64,000 nt of DNA from Paenibacillus mangrovi (GTDB taxonomy: Bacteria > Bacillota > Bacilli > Paenibacillales > Paenibacillaceae), in assembly GCF_022898935.1 (NCBI RefSeq), contig NZ_JALIRP010000006.1, forward strand, positions 310,001 to 374,000, read 5' to 3'. Shown piece by piece: positions 45,305 to 54,624 of the stretch. The notes below the pieces were generated by a model, which saw nothing but the letters and a program-made list of their open reading frames with translations, made no database searches and was not told the origin of the DNA. The stretch's first letter is position 1. Each line of letters opens with the position of its first letter. A program made the position numbers and the translations under genes.

Positions 45305-46732
45305 ATGAATTGGTATGAGCAGGCGGTCAGCCGTAAGGCTGCCATGCTGCATGATTTAAAGGGATTGCTCGGCATTCCGAGCATTTTTGATCCTGACACC
45401 GCTGCTCCAGGGCAGCCGATGGGCGCCGGAATCGCGGAAGCACTCCGCTATATGCTGGATCTTTGTAAAGCGGAAGGGTTTCGGGTCTGTAATCATGACG
45501 GATTTGTCGGCTATGCCGAATACGGACCGGTGGATGCCGAGCATTACATAGCGGTGCTGAGTCATCTGGACGTGGTGCCTATATCGGGGGAGTGGGTAAC
45601 GCCTCCTTTTGAGCCTGCGGTTCGGGATGGCAGAATCTACTCCCGTGGAGCCATTGATGACAAGGGGCCGGCCATGGCTTCTTTTTATGCTTTGAAAATC
45701 GTGAAGGAGCTTGGATTGCCGCTGAAGCACCGGATTCGGCTCATTTTTGGGACGGATGAAGAACGGACGCACCGCTGCATGGAGAAATATAAGGAGCTGG
45801 AGCCGATGCCGGCCTGCGGATTCACGCCGGATGCGGAGTTTCCGATCGTTTGCGCGGAGAAGGGACAAATCAACACGCGCATCATGTTTCCTTCCGGACA
45901 TCCCGAGACGGGTACAAAAGGGGATTTCGAGCTGATTTCCTTTCATTCAGGTGTGGTGGCCAATATGGTGCCTGAAGCGGCTGAGGCTGTTGTGGTTGGT
46001 GATCCGGAGCGTCTGAAGGATATGGAGCATGAGTATCTCGCATATTGCAACGAAATGCAGCTTCAAGGCAAGGTTGAGCGTAGTGATCAAAGTCTTGTAC
46101 TTCATATGGCAGGAAAAGCTGCTCACGGAATGGAACCTCAGCTTGGTATCAATGCAGGTCTTGCGTTGATTCATTTTCTGAAGGACCTCGCTTGGAACGG
46201 CAGTGCGGGTCACTTTCTGTCAACGGTCGATACGCTGCTATACAACGATGTTTACGGGCAGGCACTCGGAATTGCAATGGAGGATGACATCAGCGGGCCA
46301 CTAACGGTCAACAGCGGACTTCTCCAATACGAGCCGCAGGGAGAGACCTTCTTTCATATCAATCTGAGATTTCCGATCTGCGGAAGTTATGATGAGCTGC
46401 TTAAGAAAATTTCGTCCAAAATAGCCGCATATCATCTGGTGATGGAGCCTCCAAGCTTGAAGAAACCGCATTATGTACCGGAGGGGCATCCGATGATCCG
46501 GGCACTTCAGGAGACGTATCTGGCCGAAACCGGTCAAGCCGCGGAGCTTCTCTCCACAGGAGGCGGTACATACGCTGCCCACTTCCCGATGGGCGTTGCT
46601 TTCGGGCCGTTGTTTCCCGGAATGGAATCTACGGCACATCAGTCTAATGAATATATCGAGATAGAGCTTCTGCTTCGGGCCACCGCTATTTATGCGAGAG
46701 CAGTAAGTAAGCTAGGTAATCTGGAGCTTTAA
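45305..46732 (+). CDS. pepV: M20 dipeptidase, PepV type
   Basis: 475 aa from ATG 45305 (AAAGGAGCGG upstream). Metal-site motifs: SHLDVVP (H ligand), SRGAIDDKGP (bridging D), GTDEERTHRCM (catalytic and metal E) and a lid domain of about 180 residues. PepV hydrolyses Xaa-His and other dipeptides in the cytoplasm with two zinc ions. It starts 50 bp after the asparaginase and belongs to the same operon. Confidence 0.88.
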   Translation: MNWYEQAVSRKAAMLHDLKGLLGIPSIFDPDTAAPGQPMGAGIAEALRYMLDLCKAEGFRVCNHDGFVGYAEYGPVDAEHYIAVLSHLDVVPISGEWVTPPFEPAVRDGRIYSRGAIDDKGPAMASFYALKIVKELGLPLKHRIRLIFGTDEERTHRCMEKYKELEPMPACGFTPDAEFPIVCAEKGQINTRIMFPSGHPETGTKGDFELISFHSGVVANMVPEAAEAVVVGDPERLKDMEHEYLAYCNEMQLQGKVERSDQSLVLHMAGKAAHGMEPQLGINAGLALIHFLKDLAWNGSAGHFLSTVDTLLYNDVYGQALGIAMEDDISGPLTVNSGLLQYEPQGETFFHINLRFPICGSYDELLKKISSKIAAYHLVMEPPSLKKPHYVPEGHPMIRALQETYLAETGQAAELLSTGGGTYAAHFPMGVAFGPLFPGMESTAHQSNEYIEIELLLRATAIYARAVSKLGNLEL

Positions 46733-46774
46733 GTATCATAAGTAGAACTAATTCTTTCGCAAAGGGATGCGTGG

Positions 46775-48232
46775 ATGATGGAAATCAAAACGGGAACAGA
46801 GCAAAACGCTAATGTGTTGATTGAATTGGTATTCAGCGATGGAGAATATTCACCCGAACTTCCGGTCTCTGCAAAAATGAAAGAACGCGGAGCGTTAGCC
46901 TGGTTTTACGGCCGAAGTTCCAGTGAGCAGGATATATTAATCATCGGACTCGGATCCCGCGCTAAATTCAGTATGGAAATGCTGCGCGAGGCTTCCGGAA
47001 ACGCCGGCCGTGCCATTTCGGATGCCGGGAAGCAGACAGCCGAAGTAAATCCGGCATGCCTTCATGACCTGTTCGGTTCCACCGTATGGCCCCATGAGGC
47101 GGTTACCGCTTGGGTGGAAGGTTGGGAGCTGGGAACGTATGAATTCAATAAATATAGAATGGCTGAGAACCGGACACCGGTAGAGTGGGTCCAGTTGAGT
47201 CCGGCTCCAGGGGAGTATGCCTATGCCGCGCAGTTAGGTCGGATTCGTGCCGAAGCCACATCCTTGGCGCGTGATCTGTGCAACGAAGCAGCGAGCGATC
47301 TGAATCCCGCAGCTTTTGTAGCACGAATCCGACAGATTTTTGACGGCAGAAATGTGAAAATCCATGTTTATCAAGGGGAAGAGCTGAAGCAGCGGCAGAT
47401 GAATGGCCTGCTGGCTGTTGGCGCTGGCAGCGAACATCAGCCTGCTATGGTTGAGATCAGCTATACAGGGGATCCGAATGCGGATCATCTGGCATTGATC
47501 GGTAAGGGCATAACCTTTGATATGGGCGGCATGAATCTGAAGGATGCCCGTGATCTAAGCGATGCGCGCTTCGATATGGGCGGGGCGGCTGCTGTGATCG
47601 GCGCGATGGATCTGCTGACACGTATGGAGGTAAAAGCGCGGATCAGCGCACTTATACCGATTGCCGAAAATGTGCCGGATGGCGGAGCCTATCTGCCTTC
47701 GGATGTGGTCCGTTATCCAAACGGACTTGCGGTTCATGTGGTGAATACGGATGCCGAAGGACGGTTAATTCTAGCTGACGCTATTTTGCATGCTATCCGG
47801 AGCGGCGCACGGCAGATTATCGATGTCGCTACGCTAACGGGGGCGGTTGGGCACGCGCTTGGACTGAAGGTTGCAGGTGTGTGGGGAGATGCGGATTATG
47901 CCGTGCAGTTGATGGAGATCGGAGAACATAATGGCGACCGCATCTGGCGGATGCCGCTTGTAGACGAGGACGAGGAGCTGCTAAACAGCCCTTATGCCGA
48001 TTTGGCCAATCTTCCTACGATTCCATATGGCGGCGCCAATATGGCTGCGCTGTTTCTGCGCCGTTTTGTAGATTCGAAAGCGCGTTGGTGCCATATTGAC
48101 ATGGCTAACACGGTTCAGGTACCGTCCACCCGTGGGTATAAAGTGACAGGAGCAACCGGATATGGCGTAAGACTTCTTGCCGATTTTGTGTGTGAGCAGA
48201 TTTCCAGAGGGGAAAGAGGAGAGAATTCATGA
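46775..48232 (+). CDS. Leucyl aminopeptidase, M17 family
   Basis: 485 aa. Two-metal core: IGKGITFDMGGMNLK (K and D ligands), DARFDMGGAAAVIGAM and NTDAEGRLILADA (D, E, R). Family members form hexamers and remove N-terminal residues. FDMGG replaces the usual FDSGG, a modest change. Its stop overlaps the cutC start by 4 nt. Confidence 0.9.
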   Translation: MMEIKTGTEQNANVLIELVFSDGEYSPELPVSAKMKERGALAWFYGRSSSEQDILIIGLGSRAKFSMEMLREASGNAGRAISDAGKQTAEVNPACLHDLFGSTVWPHEAVTAWVEGWELGTYEFNKYRMAENRTPVEWVQLSPAPGEYAYAAQLGRIRAEATSLARDLCNEAASDLNPAAFVARIRQIFDGRNVKIHVYQGEELKQRQMNGLLAVGAGSEHQPAMVEISYTGDPNADHLALIGKGITFDMGGMNLKDARDLSDARFDMGGAAAVIGAMDLLTRMEVKARISALIPIAENVPDGGAYLPSDVVRYPNGLAVHVVNTDAEGRLILADAILHAIRSGARQIIDVATLTGAVGHALGLKVAGVWGDADYAVQLMEIGEHNGDRIWRMPLVDEDEELLNSPYADLANLPTIPYGGANMAALFLRRFVDSKARWCHIDMANTVQVPSTRGYKVTGATGYGVRLLADFVCEQISRGERGENS

Positions 48233-48927
48233 AGCTTGAAGTCATAGCAACGAATTTGACGGACGCGCTTTTGGTTGAAGAGGGCGGCGCCGATCGGATT
48301 GAGCTCGTCACCGGAATTCTGGAAGGAGGGCTCACGCCGGGACCCGGTTTGATCCGGGAAACGGTCCGCCAGCTGCATATTCCGGTTCACGTGATGGTGC
48401 GTCCGCACAGTCAATCCTTTGTATACGACGAACATGACCTGCGAACCATGCAGGAAGATATCGCCTTTATTAAGGACTGTGGCGCGGCAGGCATCGTGCT
48501 TGGCGCCATGGCTCCAGATGGATCGATCGATACGGCGGCACTGGATCAGCTGCTTGCGGGAGCGGAAGGCTTGAATGTAACTTTTCACCGAGCGTTTGAC
48601 GAAATCGAGGACCAGTTGGCTGCCTTGAACGTGCTTGTCCGCTATCCGCAAATCAACCGTATTCTGACTTCGGGTGGCCCTCTGCCGGCTCCGAAGTCAG
48701 CTCCGCAGATCAGGAAATTGGTAGAAGCAGCCCAAGGCACAGGGATCCGCATTTTGGCAGGATACGGTCTCACGGTGCCTGTACTTCATGATTTTATACA
48801 AGCAACAGGCGTAGAGGAGGTCCACTTTGGATCGGCTTTGCGCAGCTATGGCGACAACCTGCAGCCAGTGGACCCTATCCGGGTTCGGGCTGCCAAACAG
48901 GTGATTGAGGATCTATTCAAGGGATGA
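48229..48927 (+). CDS. cutC: CutC-family protein
   Basis: 232 aa TIM barrel. Begins KLEVIATNLTDALLVEEGGADRIEL; contains HVMVRPHSQSFVYD, FHRAFDEIED, ILTSGGP and VHFGSALR. CutC was named for copper homeostasis in E. coli; the actual enzymatic role remains unclear. Translationally coupled to the M17 gene by an ATGA overlap. A strong terminator follows, ending the operon. Confidence 0.93.
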   Translation: MKLEVIATNLTDALLVEEGGADRIELVTGILEGGLTPGPGLIRETVRQLHIPVHVMVRPHSQSFVYDEHDLRTMQEDIAFIKDCGAAGIVLGAMAPDGSIDTAALDQLLAGAEGLNVTFHRAFDEIEDQLAALNVLVRYPQINRILTSGGPLPAPKSAPQIRKLVEAAQGTGIRILAGYGLTVPVLHDFIQATGVEEVHFGSALRSYGDNLQPVDPIRVRAAKQVIEDLFKG

Positions 48928-48953
48928 CGTGTATGACGATGTGGGTATCGGTG

Positions 48954-48990
48954 AAAGAGCAGGATGCGTAGTCGCAGCCTGCTCTTTTTA
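48954..48990 (+). terminator. Terminator of the asparaginase-cutC operon
   Basis: AAAGAGCAGG (48954-48963) pairs with CCTGCTCTTT (48978-48987), followed by T residues. Confidence 0.85.
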
Positions 48991-49061
48991 CGTGTAAGTA
49001 TGTAAATTCGATAGATCTTATCTTTTTATAATTTGCAAAAATATATCATATTTATGATTGA

Positions 49062-49083
49062 ATATTTCATTATAGTGAAATAT
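49062..49083. promoter_or_regulatory. Candidate operator of the amino-sugar operon
   Basis: ATATTTCA (49062-49069), a 6-nt spacer TTATAG, and TGAAATAT (49076-49083) form a perfect palindrome 55 bp before the SIS gene. The DeoR-family regulator encoded in the same operon is the likely ligand; a similar but poorer motif lies near 51041. Confidence 0.5.
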
Positions 49084-49137
49084 ACTGTCATTAGTAAGAC
49101 TCATCATTTCATTATTAACGACTGGGGTGGATATGAA

Positions 49138-50199
49138 GTGTCAGAACAGTATGGTGTATTGACGTATCCTGAAATCGGAGGGCAAAGCGAAGCGCTCGCA
49201 GCCGCTTGGAAACAGCTGGAGCAGCAGCAAGACTGGGTGGACCAGTATTTCAAGAGCGACAAATATGACGAAGTCATTTTTATCGGGTCGGGGACTTCTT
49301 ATTATCTTGCATTAACCGCGGCAAGCACCTTCCGCAAATGGACCGGCAAGAGCGCAAGCGCACATCCGTCTTCCGAGATCTATTTGTTCAGAGAGCAGGC
49401 CGTTGCAGCCAAGAAAGAAGTGCTTCTCGTCGGCATCTCCCGTTCCGGGGAATCTTCCGAAGTAATTCTGGCGCTGGATTCCGTGAAGGATCTTGCCGGA
49501 TGGACAACATGTGGCATCACCTGCGATGAGGAAAGTACGATGGCGAAAAACGTTCCATGTCTCGTGTCTCCGCTGGGCAAAGAGAAGAGCACGGTTATGA
49601 CGAAATCTTTCAGCAGTATGACATTCATGCTGCAGGCAGCGATGGCGAAGGCCGCTGGAAGCGAAGCTCATCTTTCCGAGTTGAAAGAAGTAATAGAGCT
49701 CAGCAAGGATATCGTAGCCAAAGGAGATGCAGCCGCCAAAGCGATGATCGACGGCCATCCGGAGCTTAACAAATTCATCTACCTGGGCATGGGCGCTTAT
49801 AACGGACTGGCTCAAGAGGCTTGCCTTAAATTAAAGGAAATGTCCTGTGTATGGACGGAAAGCTTTGGTACAATGGAATTCCGGCATGGTCCTAAATCGG
49901 TTGTGGAGCCTGGCACGATGGTATGCCTGTTCTTGTCCGAGAATGCCAGAGCCTATGAAGTCAAAGTAGCACAGGAAATGAAGGAATACGGCGCATATGT
50001 GGTGATCGTGACTGCAGAAGAGGGAGAAGACACATCTTTTGCGGATCTGGTCTTTGCCACCGGAGGACGCAACCTGAGCGATGAAGCCAGAGCCGCACTC
50101 AATATGCCGTTGGTTCAATATATCGGTTACTATACCGCATTGCGGGAAGGAAGAAACCCTGATAGCCCGCGGAATTTGACCCAGGTGGTCAAAATCTAA
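49138..50199 (+). CDS. SIS-domain sugar-phosphate isomerase/deaminase (AgaS-like)
   Basis: 353 aa from GTG 49138 with GGGGTGG upstream. Two SIS domains: VIFIGSGTSYYLALTAASTFRKW and VGISRSGESSEVI; second with YLGMGAYNGLAQEACLKLKEM and ESFGTMEFRHGPKSVVEPG. This is the isomerase half of GlmS without the amidotransferase domain, as in AgaS or fructoselysine-6-P deglycase. With a ROK kinase and an aldolase downstream it suggests catabolism of an amino sugar or glycated amine; the actual substrate is not shown. Confidence 0.85.
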   Translation: MSEQYGVLTYPEIGGQSEALAAAWKQLEQQQDWVDQYFKSDKYDEVIFIGSGTSYYLALTAASTFRKWTGKSASAHPSSEIYLFREQAVAAKKEVLLVGISRSGESSEVILALDSVKDLAGWTTCGITCDEESTMAKNVPCLVSPLGKEKSTVMTKSFSSMTFMLQAAMAKAAGSEAHLSELKEVIELSKDIVAKGDAAAKAMIDGHPELNKFIYLGMGAYNGLAQEACLKLKEMSCVWTESFGTMEFRHGPKSVVEPGTMVCLFLSENARAYEVKVAQEMKEYGAYVVIVTAEEGEDTSFADLVFATGGRNLSDEARAALNMPLVQYIGYYTALREGRNPDSPRNLTQVVKI

Positions 50200-50222
50200 T
50201 ATCAAAAAGGAGCGAATTAGCT

Positions 50223-51011
50223 TTGCGTGAACGAAATGGATCGAAAGAAGAACGTCAGGAACAGATACTGGATTATATCCTACAGCACGGTTCTATCTCT
50301 CTTCAGGAGGTCGTCTTGCAGTTCGAATGCTCGGAGGCGACAGCCAGACGTGACCTGGAGGCTTTGGAAAAGGCAGGAAAGGTCATCCGGACGATGGGCG
50401 GCGGAGCGAAGCCTGCGGGACTAGTCTCTGGAAGGGAGATTCCATTTCACGAAAAGCAAAACAAGCTCTACCGGGAAAAAGAAAGCATTGCACAGCTTGC
50501 AGCATCCCTTGTAGAAGAAGGGGATGTGATCGGTTTGACGGGGGGCACGACAACCTATCTGATTGCCAGGGCGCTTAAAAACCGCCGGAACATAACAGTC
50601 GTGACCAATGCGGTGAATATCGCGATGGAGCTGTCGGAAAATGAGGATGTTCAGGTTGTGCTGACCGGCGGCATGCTCCGCAGCAAAAACTTTGAGCTGT
50701 GCGGCCCGCTGGCCGAGCGGACACTTGAAGCGCTGAATATCCATACCATGTTCATGGGCATTGACGGCTTTTCCGTGGAACAAGGAGTCAGCACGTATTC
50801 CGAGCTCGAGGCAAATACGGCCAAAATGATGATGAAGCGGACGGAACGGACGATCGCCGTATTTGACCATACGAAGGCCGGACGGAATTCCCTGTTCCAG
50901 GTTGCTCCGGTGACGGCCTTGTATGGAATCATTACCGATGAAGAGCCTGGAGAGGAGCTCCGCGAACGTCTGACGAAGGAGCAAGTAAAGGTCTTCGTGA
51001 CATCAGATTAA
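50223..51011 (+). CDS. DeoR/GlpR-family regulator
   Basis: 262 aa from TTG 50223 with AAAAAGGAG upstream. N-terminal HTH: RQEQILDYILQHGSISLQEVVLQFECSEATARRDLEAL, a DeoR signature. The effector domain is GDVIGLTGGTTTYLIARAL with VTNAVNIAMELSE, binding a sugar phosphate. Second gene of the operon, 23 bp after the isomerase; probably its repressor. Confidence 0.92.
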   Translation: MRERNGSKEERQEQILDYILQHGSISLQEVVLQFECSEATARRDLEALEKAGKVIRTMGGGAKPAGLVSGREIPFHEKQNKLYREKESIAQLAASLVEEGDVIGLTGGTTTYLIARALKNRRNITVVTNAVNIAMELSENEDVQVVLTGGMLRSKNFELCGPLAERTLEALNIHTMFMGIDGFSVEQGVSTYSELEANTAKMMMKRTERTIAVFDHTKAGRNSLFQVAPVTALYGIITDEEPGEELRERLTKEQVKVFVTSD

Positions 51012-51114
51012 TTTTTCATCTTCTTGACTCATGATGTTATATCAGAAATAGTTTTCATTTCTTCAGTTCAATTCATAGAGTCAACAAAATTGAAGATGCA
51101 GGGCAGGTGTGAAG

Positions 51115-52098
51115 ATGGAAGTATATGCTGGCGTGGATGTTGGCGGTACCAACATCGTATGCGGCTTGGTTAGCTCTTCCGGCGATGTCGTATATCAAAT
51201 CAAACGTGCAACAGAAGTCTCGAAAGGACCGGACGCGATTTTGGAAAAAATCGCAGCGATGATCGAAGAGGCGGCAGTTGCATATGCAGAGCAATCAGGC
51301 GTGGATATCTCGGTCACAGCCGTTGGCATCGGACTACCGGGATTCGTTGATCCAGAGGAAGGGATCGCCCGGTTTGCAGGCAATCTTGGCTGGCGGAACT
51401 TGCCAGCGGTACAAAAGCTGCAGGCCAGACTAAATCTGCCGATTTATATTGATAATGACGTACGCACATACGTATACGGAGAAGCCATGTACGGAGCGGG
51501 TCAGGGATACAAAGATGTCTTGGGCATTACCGTTGGTACCGGTATCGCTTCGGCCGTGGTGAATGAAGGGAAGCTGTTTTACGGCTTTCGCAACATGTCC
51601 GGGGAACTCGGACACATTGTAATGGAAGGTCTTGAAGATCCTTGTCCATGCGGCCTGCATGGATGCCTGGAAACATACGCTTCCGCTTCGGGAATGGTCC
51701 GCCAGGCATTGAAGGCGCTTCGCGCCGGAGAACCGTCGATTCTTCAGAGCTGGTTCCCGGATGACAAGCTTGAGAAATTGTCCGCTGCGGATCTGTCGCG
51801 CGCCTACGATCTTGACGATCCATTGGCCAAATCCATCCTGGAAAAGGCGGGTACCTTGCTCGGACGTGCCTTGTCTTATGCCGTTCCGCTGGTCAGCCCT
51901 GAGCTGATCATTGTGGGCGGAGGTGGTGCCTTGGCAGGAGACCGTCTGCTAACACCGCTGAAAGAAGAACTGTACAGCCGGATTTTGCCGGATTACCGGG
52001 AGCACTTGAAAGTGGTGACGGCTCTTAATAATGACGATGCCGGAGTGACCGGCAGCGCCATGTACGCCAAGCAGAAGTATTGCAGCTCTTCAATGTAA
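51115..52098 (+). CDS. ROK-family sugar kinase
   Basis: 327 aa from ATG 51115 (AGGTG upstream; GTG at 51109 is possible). Nucleotide motif AGVDVGGTN; active-site DNDVRTYVYGEAMYGAG; zinc motif CPCGLHGCLETYAS. ROK enzymes phosphorylate hexoses or N-acetylhexosamines. Placed between the regulator and aldolase, it would supply the sugar phosphate for the pathway. Confidence 0.92.
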   Translation: MEVYAGVDVGGTNIVCGLVSSSGDVVYQIKRATEVSKGPDAILEKIAAMIEEAAVAYAEQSGVDISVTAVGIGLPGFVDPEEGIARFAGNLGWRNLPAVQKLQARLNLPIYIDNDVRTYVYGEAMYGAGQGYKDVLGITVGTGIASAVVNEGKLFYGFRNMSGELGHIVMEGLEDPCPCGLHGCLETYASASGMVRQALKALRAGEPSILQSWFPDDKLEKLSAADLSRAYDLDDPLAKSILEKAGTLLGRALSYAVPLVSPELIIVGGGGALAGDRLLTPLKEELYSRILPDYREHLKVVTALNNDDAGVTGSAMYAKQKYCSSSM

Positions 52099-52154
52099 GC
52101 CGTTTTTATCATCCTATCATTAACAGCAAATCCACACATAAAGGGGAAATTAAC

Positions 52155-53021
52155 ATGGCACTCGTTTCTTCTACTTCTTTATTGCAAACCGCAAGACAGA
52201 ATAAATACGCCATCGGCGCATTTAACGTGCATACACTTGAAATGCTGCAGGCTGTGGTGGAGGCGGCTGAAGAAGCCCAGTCCCCGCTGATCATTCAATC
52301 CACGGTAGGTACGGTGAAGCATCTGGGACCGGATTATATCGCTGCTGCGGCCACCGTCGCTGCCAACCGCGCCAGTGTACCGATCGCGCTGCATTTGGAC
52401 CACTGCTCCGATTTTGATATCATCATGAAATGCATCCGGGCCGGATATACATCGGTCATGATCGATGCATCACATTCGCCGTTTGAAGAGAATATAGCCA
52501 TGACGCAAAAGGTTGTGGAAGCAGCCAATGCGGTTGGCATCAATGTCGAAGCGGAGCTGGGCAAAGTCGGCGGCGTCGAGGATGACATCGTCGTGGACGA
52601 AAGAGACGCGCTGCTCGCTGATCCGGCCGAATGCGCCGAGTTCGTGGAACGCACGGGTGTGCATACGTTAGCACCGGCGATCGGAACGGCACACGGCATT
52701 TATAAAGGCGACCCGAACATCGACTTTGACCGCATCAAACGTATCGCCGATGTGGTGAGCGTGCCGCTAGTCCTGCACGGAGGCTCCGGCATTCCAGAGG
52801 AGCAGGTAAAGCGTGCGGTTTCTCTTGGCATGGCCAAGATGAACGTGGCGACTGAGCTGCGTATCATTTTCTCGGATGCAATCAAAGCGGTTTTCGCTGC
52901 AAATCCGGAGGAAAACGATCCACGCAAATATATGGTGCCTGCCAAACAAGCGCTTAAAAAAGCGACAATGGAAAAAATGCAGCTTTGCGGCTGCGTAGGA
53001 CGCGCCGGCGACTTCCGTTAA
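52155..53021 (+). CDS. Class II fructose/tagatose-bisphosphate aldolase
   Basis: 288 aa from ATG 52155 (GGGGAAA upstream). Signatures: IALHLDHCSDF (zinc His and catalytic Asp), EAELGKVGGVEDD (E ligand), ATHG-like GTAHGIYKG (H ligand), LHGGSGIPEEQVKRAV (H ligand) and KMNVATEL. Same size and motifs as GatY/KbaY or FbaA. Last gene of the four-gene operon; converts a ketohexose bisphosphate into triose phosphates. Confidence 0.93.
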   Translation: MALVSSTSLLQTARQNKYAIGAFNVHTLEMLQAVVEAAEEAQSPLIIQSTVGTVKHLGPDYIAAAATVAANRASVPIALHLDHCSDFDIIMKCIRAGYTSVMIDASHSPFEENIAMTQKVVEAANAVGINVEAELGKVGGVEDDIVVDERDALLADPAECAEFVERTGVHTLAPAIGTAHGIYKGDPNIDFDRIKRIADVVSVPLVLHGGSGIPEEQVKRAVSLGMAKMNVATELRIIFSDAIKAVFAANPEENDPRKYMVPAKQALKKATMEKMQLCGCVGRAGDFR

Positions 53022-53086
53022 TATTTGAGCATTAATAAGCTATTGATATACTTTTACAGAACATAGACTGTATCAGCGCTATATCT

Positions 53087-53138
53087 AAAAAAGCCTATCT
53101 CATTCCTGGATTTATGACCAGGGAGAGACAGGCTTTTT
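53087..53138 (+). terminator. Terminator of the amino-sugar operon
   Basis: AAAAAAGCCTATCTC pairs imperfectly with GAGACAGGCTTTTTT, and an inner CCTGG/CCAGG stem closes the loop. Confidence 0.85.
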
Positions 53139-53407
53139 TCCGTTCAACGCGGCTTTAAGTAGTCAATGAAGATACTTTTCACAATATTGAGCTGCATGAT
53201 ACAGACATCTTGATTGACTGCTATTTTAATTTTAGGAAAAGAAATATTTGATATTAGTTCTTAGGGGCGCATCTTATCATTAGATTAAATCATCTGAAAG
53301 AAAAAGTCTATTCATTTTTCAGGAATTCCTCTATATTTTGGTTAACTGCTTCCGCGGAGCAGATCATCTTCTGTAATCATTCCATGAATAAATTGAGGAG
53401 AACATAT
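53139..53407. other. AT-rich intergenic region before the aldo/keto reductase
   Basis: No gene, repeat or clear promoter is recognisable. A TTGACT near 53214 has no well-placed -10. Confidence 0.35.
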
Positions 53408-54379
53408 ATGGAAAAACGAAGGCTAGGTCAACTTGAAGTATCTGCAATGGGTCTTGGATGCATGGGGATGTCCGAATTTTATGGTGCAACAGATGAGAAA
53501 CAATCCATTCGAACGATCCATAAGGCACTGGACTTAGGTTTAAACTTCTTCGATAGCGCTGATATGTACGGTGTCGGAGGGTCAAATGAAAGCCTTATTG
53601 GCCATGCATTAAGGGGACGTCGTTCTCATGCGATTTTTGCTACAAAATTCGGAGTTGTTCGCGATTCACAGGGAAATGTTCTTGGAATAAATGGACACCC
53701 TCAGTATGTTTTTAAAGCTATTGATGAAAGTTTACGAAGACTTGGTACTGATTATATCGACTTGTATTATCAACATATGCCAGACCCTAATGTTCCGATT
53801 GAGGAAACAGTGGGAGCCATGAGTGAACTTGTGAAAAAAGGAAAAGTGCGTTATATAGGACTATCTAATGTCGGAGCAGAAGCTTTAATTAGAGCTAGTA
53901 AAATCCATCCGATTACGGCTCTACAAGCCGAATATTCCTTATGGAGCCGCGAGGTTGAGCAAGTACTGCCTACGATAAGGGAACTGGGATGCGGCCTCGT
54001 GGCATATAGTCCTCTAGGGAAAGGTTTTTTAACTGGAGCTATCAAACGTTACGAGGACTTTGCTGACAATGATATCAGACGCCACTTCACTCGATTTCAA
54101 GGTGATCATTTCAAAATAAATCTCGATCTAGTCTCTGAAATTGAAGAGATTGCTCGAGAAAATCAGGTAACATCTTCACAAGTTGCTCTTGCCTGGGTGC
54201 TGCTTCAAGGGAAAGATATTGTCCCTATTCCAGGCACAAGCAAGGAAAAAAGATTGATGGAGAACGTAAATGCTTTGCAAGTCCAATTAAAGCTAGAAGA
54301 TCTGATCAAGATCGACAATATTGCGAGTCAAATCGTAGGAGATTTCGATGTCTCAAGCGATACTCTTGAAGCTCTTTAG
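53408..54379 (+). CDS. Aldo/keto reductase
   Basis: 323 aa from ATG 53408 (GAGGAGAA upstream). Catalytic tetrad visible: D and Y in [10 protein letters not shown] in FATKFG, H in YYQHMPD. NADPH site near the end: [15 protein letters not shown]-type ([11 protein letters not shown]). TIM-barrel oxidoreductase of the AKR11/13 type; substrate unknown. Next to it downstream lies an SDR remnant. Confidence 0.92.
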   Translation: MEKRRLGQLEVSAMGLGCMGMSEFYGATDEKQSIRTIHKALDLGLNFFDSADMYGVGGSNESLIGHALRGRRSHAIFATKFGVVRDSQGNVLGINGHPQYVFKAIDESLRRLGTDYIDLYYQHMPDPNVPIEETVGAMSELVKKGKVRYIGLSNVGAEALIRASKIHPITALQAEYSLWSREVEQVLPTIRELGCGLVAYSPLGKGFLTGAIKRYEDFADNDIRRHFTRFQGDHFKINLDLVSEIEEIARENQVTSSQVALAWVLLQGKDIVPIPGTSKEKRLMENVNALQVQLKLEDLIKIDNIASQIVGDFDVSSDTLEAL

Positions 54380-54383
54380 TTAC

Positions 54384-54493
54384 AAACGGCGGCGGATCCA
54401 TCATCAACATTCCCTCGATCGCCGGCTTCTGATGAATCCTCCTTCATCACGGGTGCTGAACTTGCAATCAACGGCGGCGTATCTGCAAAATAA
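54384..54493 (+). pseudogene. Short-chain dehydrogenase remnant
   Basis: Two fragments of a classical SDR are readable: NGGGSIINIPSIAGF, and after a large deletion SFITGAELAINGGVSAK followed by TAA. The Rossmann start and active-site YxxxK are gone. Confidence 0.75.
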
Positions 54494-54517
54494 TATTTTT
54501 TTGAGAAAACAAGGCTC

Positions 54518-54550
54518 TTCGGGAATAGCTCCCGGGGAGCTTTTTTTGTG
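54518..54550 (+). terminator. Terminator after the SDR remnant
   Basis: AGCTCCC and GGGAGCT arms with a minimal loop, followed by seven T. Confidence 0.65.
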
Positions 54551-54624
54551 CACCTGCAACCTTCCAAATGATGGATTCGTTAGTAAATATAAGTGAAAAT
54601 AATAAATATCCAGGGGGGCTATTT

